Shown here: positions 58,451 through 64,000 of the stretch, piece after piece
How positions within the stretch are numbered: the first letter of the stretch is position 1
How the letters are laid out: every line of letters begins with the position of its first letter
Assembly: GCA_025024175.1 (NCBI GenBank)
Contig: QCXZ01000137.1
Location: forward strand, 4,092,001-4,156,000
Length of the DNA: 64,000 nt
Reading direction: 5' to 3'
Source: Rhyzopertha dominica
Lineage: Eukaryota; Arthropoda; Insecta; Coleoptera; Bostrichidae
Position numbers and translations under genes: made by a program
The notes under the pieces: generated by a model
What the model saw: the letters and a program-made list of their open reading frames with translations, nothing else
Told to the model about the DNA's origin: nothing
Databases searched by the model: none

Positions 58451-60977
58451 GTAAGTCATGTTAAAATTACTTTATTTGCGAGGCAGCCTGACTATATTTT
58501 TTCTAAATCTACTACAAATTAGTAGATAATCTATTACATATTTCACTGAAATCGACTAGAAATCTATGTCAAGAACAGAACATCACTAACTGACACAGTC
58601 AAAAGCCAAATTTCAGTACTGTATTTTTAACAGTACTGATAAACTGGTAGTAACAAAACCATAGATCACAGACCCCCATAGATTATTCTATGTTCTGTTC
58701 TACATTGTGTGTAATTTTATTTAAAACTCCAAGCAAATAATATGGAACCATCACTTTTACGACACGCAAGTATTTCAGCTACTTGACAATGTAATTTCAA
58801 CTCGCTCTATTCATTATCAATACACTGAATTGCGCTTTTGAGAATTATGTTGGGGAACTTTAACAAGGGCGCAGGGCTCGAGAATTACGTGCAAAATAGT
58901 TTGTGGTTGTTCTGGTAAAGGTACGATATAAATCTTACGAGGTTTTTACCTTTAAAATCTTGTTTTTACTATGTTTGTGGAAGTAGAAGCCGCTGTCTTC
59001 GTATTACTTACATCAATGTTTTCATCGATGACACTGTAAGCAATTACTGGTCAAAGGGTCCTGAATGGTATGATGTTCCCAAGCTATACAGCAGCCTATT
59101 GATTTACGCTTTCTTAATAACACTGATAAGCAAAGTTTCTTTAAAAAAACTTTGTTATCTAAAAGTGTGATTACAGTTTAACATCATATTTGAGGAAGTT
59201 TATTTTGTGTAGCAAACAAACCTGAGACTTCCGGTGTTTATACCACCATTTAATTTTTATGCAATTATTCTTTGCAGAACCAAGAAGAAAATTGTACATT
59301 TTGTTCCCGCCCCACGCGACGTGATTGTATTTCGTTCCAGTTCAATAAAAAAATAAAATAAGTACTCGCTTGAATTCACTTACCGGAGAACAAAGTGGGG
59401 GAATACCCAATGTCGTTTACGAGCAGCGGTACACTGTGCAACGCCACTGTCACCTGACATGTAAATTGTAAATTACAGTATCGTAGTATAAAACATGGAC
59501 GTTTCTTAGACCACAGAGGGCAGAAGAAACGCTAAGAATCTAAATTTATGAATCTAAGGATTTAGAAACGGCGAATTGCAGAGCTGTTTTTCTCACACAT
59601 GGCAAACATTGTAATTGTACCGTTATCATTCATATCTTCGAGATATGTTAACAAGAATCGGATTTGAGTACTACAATCTACCAAGAAATAGATTTTTACT
59701 GAATATGGTCACACTTTTTTGCGGATGAAACTTTATTTCTGTACTGGCTTTTTGCTGTTTGGCTGCATATCGTGCTTCAATAAGGGACAAGGATAGACAA
59801 CCCTTAATTTAGGAGTGTAAGCGGTGCGGTCAATCCAAGCCATCGTTGTTAGGCAACCATTCCTTTGCTGTAACGTTACAGTCTTGCGGGTTGCCTACTC
59901 CATCACCGCAGAGTAATAACATACGCGCATAGCTACTTTATAAATACGATAATTTTAGTATCGAAGTCGCCGTTTTCGAATTGAGTTTCCGGAGCGTTAA
60001 TGCACACAATCTGCGTTGCGTGACGTCTTCGCTTTTTCGCACGCAAAAAGGCCGTCCGCCCGCAGGTCCTTTATCTATCGCCGTTAACTGCTAATCTCGC
60101 CGGTCATTTTCAAGAAGCGCTGTATTCATTTCCTGTGTATAACAGGTAGGCGCAACTGGAGGTTGCGTGACGTGAAGGTCAAATCAGAAGGGGGATACAA
60201 ATGGCGTCCCCTGCTGGGGTAAACAACCCCATTATGGCAGGCACACCCCGAATATACGGGTGGATTGTGCTTGCTCTGCGACCGCATTGTTTGGGAAAGC
60301 CGGATTACTATGAGTAATAATGTTGGGAAAGTGACTCAGTAGTTGTGAGGAAAGTGCAGGGTAATTGGATAAGGTGCCTTTTGGTGTAGCGTTAATTACG
60401 CCGCGCGTTTAGGGCATATAATCCGTGTTAAAGCTGGCTTCTTTTTTTTGTCAACTCACATATTTCGTACGTTACATTTTTATAGCTGCTTAAAAGTATT
60501 TCTGTATTCGTAAATACATGAAATAACACAAAAACCACATTATACTAGCTGTCATTTTGTCGTTACGGTAAAGCCGTCACCATTTTAAATAAGGCTCTGA
60601 ACACCACGAATTTTTCAATGTATTATAGTACCACTTTTAAAGATCATAATCTAGGAAAACCTTCCAAAGATTCTTATTTTCTCTTGGTAATAAGCTGGCT
60701 ACGCTTTTATGAAGACGTCGCACCAATGATATTTACAACATAGTATAGGTGTGTTGACTCAAATTGGAAGTAATCCATAAAAACAGTATTAGGACTGTTA
60801 GAATGGATCATTTGCAGTCTTCATTGTTCAGGCTCAACCAGTTTAAAGTATCTTCATAAAACTTTATCTGTTGTTCGAGGATCTCTTCTTAAGTCTTCAT
60901 TTTCTATAATTGATTGAAACCAGGTAGGTGGAAGAGTTACACTAGTAGAAGCCAAAATATTTAGTCGGTTATCCCTT
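58451..60977. other. Intron, unassigned, with GC-richer island at about 59,960-60,430
   Basis: No exon of the coiled-coil region and no repeat was recognised. The island contains two TGACGT-type sites (near 60,021 and 60,169) and is compositionally unlike the transposon debris. Confidence 0.4.
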
Positions 60978-61160
60978 CTATACATTCAACACCCGGTGGG
61001 GAAAATTTGTAATTGTGAAACCGTACAACTCATCTGCCAAGTGATTCAGTTGAGAGACAGTTACGTTTATAAAAGGATATTGGCCTCTAATGTGCTCTTT
61101 AATCTTTTGCACGTCACTTCCACGAATTGACACCGATTTGGTCTTGTTTGCTATCCACAT
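60978..61160 (-). other. Unrecognised short frame
   Basis: The minus frame of 60 codons reads SIRGSDVQKIKEHIRGQYPF then INVTVSQLNHLADELYG. Its composition is protein-like (amphipathic, no low complexity) and it may be the remnant of a transposon protein, but I cannot name a family. Confidence 0.25.
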
Positions 61161-61339
61161 GCAGTTTACTCAGTCGTCTAACTCTTTCAAGTTTAAATGT
61201 GTTTTTTCTTTACAATTGTGGATGATCACATATAAGAGTAAGTAAAGTTCTCGAAACGTCGATGTTCGACACTTTGCTGGTTTCTAGCCATCGACAAATA
61301 TTCTATAATGTTCTCTGGCATTTTCGAAGCATCGGTTTT

Positions 61340-61855
61340 TGAGTTCACCATCTCCAGACGGTTTCGGGCAAACTGCCACACTTGAGGATTCTCTCGTCTT
61401 CTATTGAATCTTCCACAATATTCTATGACATTCTCGAAACGGACATTTTAATCCCCCTGCGATGAAATTTGCAGAATGTTACATGATTTTTCGAAGCATT
61501 TTCGATTTTTCCATCGGCAAAGTGTGGGCTTAGTCTTTGCCAAATTTTGAGTTCACCATCTTCAGGCGGTTTCGGCAAACTGCCACACTTGAGGATTCCC
61601 TCGTCTTCTATTGAATCTTCCAGAATATTATATGATTTTTTCGAAACGTCAGACATTTCAATCCCCCTGCGATGAAATTTGCAGAATGTGTTACATGATT
61701 TCTCGAAGCATTTTCGATTTTTCCATCGGCAAAGTGGGGGCTTCCCTAGTCTGTCAAATTTTATACAATGTTCTGTGACCTTTTCGAAACACCGATTTTT
61801 GAGTTCTACGTCGCGAGACGCTTTCGGCAAACTGCCACTGCAATGGACTACTTGG
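61340..61855. repeat. Tandem duplication, unit about 210-250 bp, 2.2 copies
   Basis: GAGTTCACCATCTCCAGACG at 61,341 recurs at 61,551 and, diverged, at 61,801. CCCCTGCGATGAAATTTGCA and TTTTTCCATCGGCAAAGTG also recur at the same spacing. The repeat units stay open together on the minus strand (61,423-61,956, 177 codons), so a repeated peptide FCKFHRRGIxMS appears; whether it is translated is unknown. Confidence 0.85.
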
Positions 61856-61988
61856 CTGCAAGGTAAAATATTTGGTACATTTTGTGGCTGCAAGGAGAAA
61901 TATCCGTCATTTTTAAATATTATATTGGATTTCCTTTCAACATATGAACATCTCATTCTGCATCTACAAAGAAAACTACAAAGTTATT

Positions 61989-62166
61989 AAGTAAGAATTT
62001 AGGGTAGCAATGCCATCTGTCATCATGTCAGTGTAATGCTGACAGATGGCATTGCCATCCTAAATTATTACTTACATCATACCATTGCTTTGGTATAGAA
62101 GCAAAACCAGTTCTATGCCATGCTGTCTACACTAGACCTAAACTGCACTGATGAGCTGTAATGACA
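61989..62166 (-). mobile_element. MITE family 3, copy 2 with perfect hairpin core
   Basis: AATGCCATCTGTCATCATGT, then CAGTGTAATGCTGACAGATG followed by GCATTGCC, forms a hairpin. The flanking sequence up to GCACTGATGAGCTGTAATG matches the complement of 16,103-16,333. Confidence 0.75.
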
Positions 62167-63403
62167 GCGAAATAGATCTATCTGCAGTTGGTTGAGGTGT
62201 AGACAGCACAGCATAGACATGCATTTTAACAAAGTTATTATTCCTAACCCTAAAGGGGCAGGAATATTTCCTGCCCTTTTGGTCCAACCATTTTTATTAT
62301 TTCGAACTTATATACGAGTATATTCTTTTACTTTTCCTTTTTTTCCAAATATATAGAGGGCTTCTTTAGGATCGTGTTCGTTACTAAACTCCATTCATCA
62401 TCCACTTGCGCAGATATTTAAGAAACAACACGTCACTTTTTCTAAATATACTGATATGCTGTTTATTCTGTAAGAACACCCCTACCTTTTACTGGAGATT
62501 TGAGCAATAAAAGTAGCTTTAAGAAATGGCACGCGCTGCTTCTCAAAAGACGTCCTACGTTAGTACTCGCAGTATCATACGTCACTTAACTACTTCAGTT
62601 ATTTGATCTCTGCACAATCTGGTCCTGACCATCCCCAATATCATATGGTTTATTGCTGCGATAAAACTACCAATCAGGATGTATACTTTCTATTAATGAA
62701 TACACTAGTAGGCATAATTACGACGCTCTTTAATGACTTCTCAACCTCCAGGTACAAAAATGACTTTTCCCACGACCTATAAGTAAGGAAGCTACCTGTT
62801 AACAGTACACCCTCCAAAAAAAGTAGAGACCATAAAAAGTCGAGGCACCCACACCACTATTTACCGATTCGATACACAAACAAGAGAGCATCTGTTTTAA
62901 ACACTGCTTTCTTTCTTTTCTTTTTTTGTCCCTCAACGCCTTTTTGCATGGCTCATCTAGGCGAAACGGAAGACAGTATAGAGTCAAACGTGACGCAACA
63001 GAATGAGTTATCACAATGTGGCTGAAGACAGCAACGAATTCAGAAACGAAAAACGAAATATTACAGTGGACCAGACAAATATTGCATTTAAGGGACTAGC
63101 AGTAGGGTTACGCGACAGGTACAGCTATTTTTGATTAGGTACTGCGTATAAGCATGTTATGGTCACATTTCTATGCCTCGTATAAAAAACAACCAGGAAA
63201 AAAACACCCCAACCCAAAACAATCAAACAAATGACTACCCTGTCTTCGCCGATATCAAGAGCCGTTACAACGTTTATATTATGTAGCTACATTTACAACA
63301 ATTAAAATTGTATAATTTATAAAATATTGGCATTCGGCGATGAAAAACGGCCGTTTAAAATTTAAAGCAATATCTACGTAAGTTTAAGATCAAGCTGTTA
63401 CAC
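62167..63403. other. Intron, unassigned
   Basis: Apart from a short hairpin at 62,250-62,280 (AAGGGGCAGGAATATTTCCT then GCCCTTT), nothing recognised. Confidence 0.4.
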
Positions 63404-64000
63404 CTCCAGATTTAGTACGTAATAACGAAAAACATCTTGGCAACCGTACCAACCCTTGTTACACATTCATTCTTAGTAATAATTAATAATAAAAAATTAG
63501 TAATAAACAAATTTAGGGGAGACCAGGTCGCTTCCACCCCCTGAAGAATTTAAAAATTCGTAGCTCCCGCACCAAGCTTTGTTACACTTTCATACTCAGT
63601 AGGTTATTAGGTAGTCATGAGAAAAGCAATATTTCAAAATATAAACAAATTCGTTAGGGGAGACCAGGTCGTTTCCACCCCCTAAAGAATTTAAAAATTC
63701 GTAGCTCCCGTACCAAGCTTTGTTACACTTTCATACTTAGTAGATTATTAGGTAGTCATGAGAAAAGCAATATTTCAAAATATAAACAAATTCGTTAGGG
63801 GAGACCAGGTCGTTTCCACCCCCTAAAGAATTTAAAAATTCGTAGCTCCCGTACCAAGCTTTGTTACACTTTCATACTCAGTAGGTTATTAGGTAGTCAT
63901 GAGAAAAGCAATATTTCAAAATATAAACAAATTCGTTAGGGGAGACCAGGTCGTTTCCACCCCCTGAAGAATTTAAAAATTCGTAGCTCCCGTCCCAAGC
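63404..64000. repeat. 141-bp tandem satellite
   Basis: Units begin at AGAATTTAAAAATTCGTAGC: 63,545, 63,686, 63,827 and 63,968, exactly 141 bp apart. They are nearly identical (a few A/G or C/T differences). A diverged edge unit precedes from about 63,404. The array continues past the window end, so its size is unknown. Confidence 0.95.

Noticed and set aside
62250..62280. GC-rich hairpin followed by T-rich sequence, terminator-like
   Set aside because: The DNA is eukaryotic and intronic, so a bacterial-type terminator has no meaning here; it occurs once.
63404..64000. CRISPR-like regular repeats
   Set aside because: Units are contiguous 141-bp tandem copies without unique spacers, in a eukaryotic genome; this is satellite DNA.

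Overview
The window is AT-rich eukaryotic DNA that looks like an insect genome, with beetle or another holometabolan as a guess only. Its one confidently recognised host gene is a neuron-navigator gene, the orthologue of Drosophila sickie, nematode unc-53 and vertebrate NAV1-3. Nine plus-strand exons lie between 25,450 and 58,450. They have consensus splice sites and compatible phases, and together give 2,670 nt or 890 codons. They cover the end of the calponin-homology (CH) domain, a basic Ser/Pro/Lys-rich region with SxIP-like microtubule plus-end motifs, several navigator-family conserved blocks, and the start of the first coiled coil. The start codon and first half of the CH domain lie upstream of the window or were not found. 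The rest of the coiled coils and the AAA+ domain must lie beyond 64,000.

Almost everything else recognisable is transposon debris in the introns and upstream DNA. Region 1-25,449 holds two inverted copies of an approximately 1.25 kb terminal-inverted-repeat element carrying a decayed THAP-type zinc finger (1-948 and 13,573-14,822). It also holds a LINE with a CCHC-type tail (1,420-2,825), a foldback MITE (3,943-4,976), Penelope-like fragments (6,230-6,820, 17,150-17,265, 18,483-19,260), a Tc1 remnant (21,345-21,840) and a DD41D mariner-type element complete from end to end (23,650-25,050).

The 15.5 kb intron 25,656-41,168 holds two Jockey/CR1-like LINEs, a short RT scrap, a decayed Crypton tyrosine recombinase (32,220-32,970), Penelope endonuclease fragments and a second DD41D element (38,894-40,028). 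The intron 42,055-46,913 holds a tRNA-derived SINE remnant, a mariner scrap and a 2.5 kb nested composite with TIRs and a TTAAAA duplication. The composite contains ATTCC-rich arrays, a foldback MITE and a head-to-head pair of Penelope endonuclease ends. The intron 47,258-54,353 contains a LINE split by a mariner. The intron 54,749-56,953 is about 80 percent a single DD41D element.

After 58,450 come about 5.5 kb without recognisable exons, then an approximately 210-250 bp tandem duplication (61,340-61,855) and a 141-bp satellite that runs off the window end. At least three MITE families recur across the window. Scattered isolated Ns mark low-quality bases. All family names come from reading translated motifs by eye; no database search was possible.
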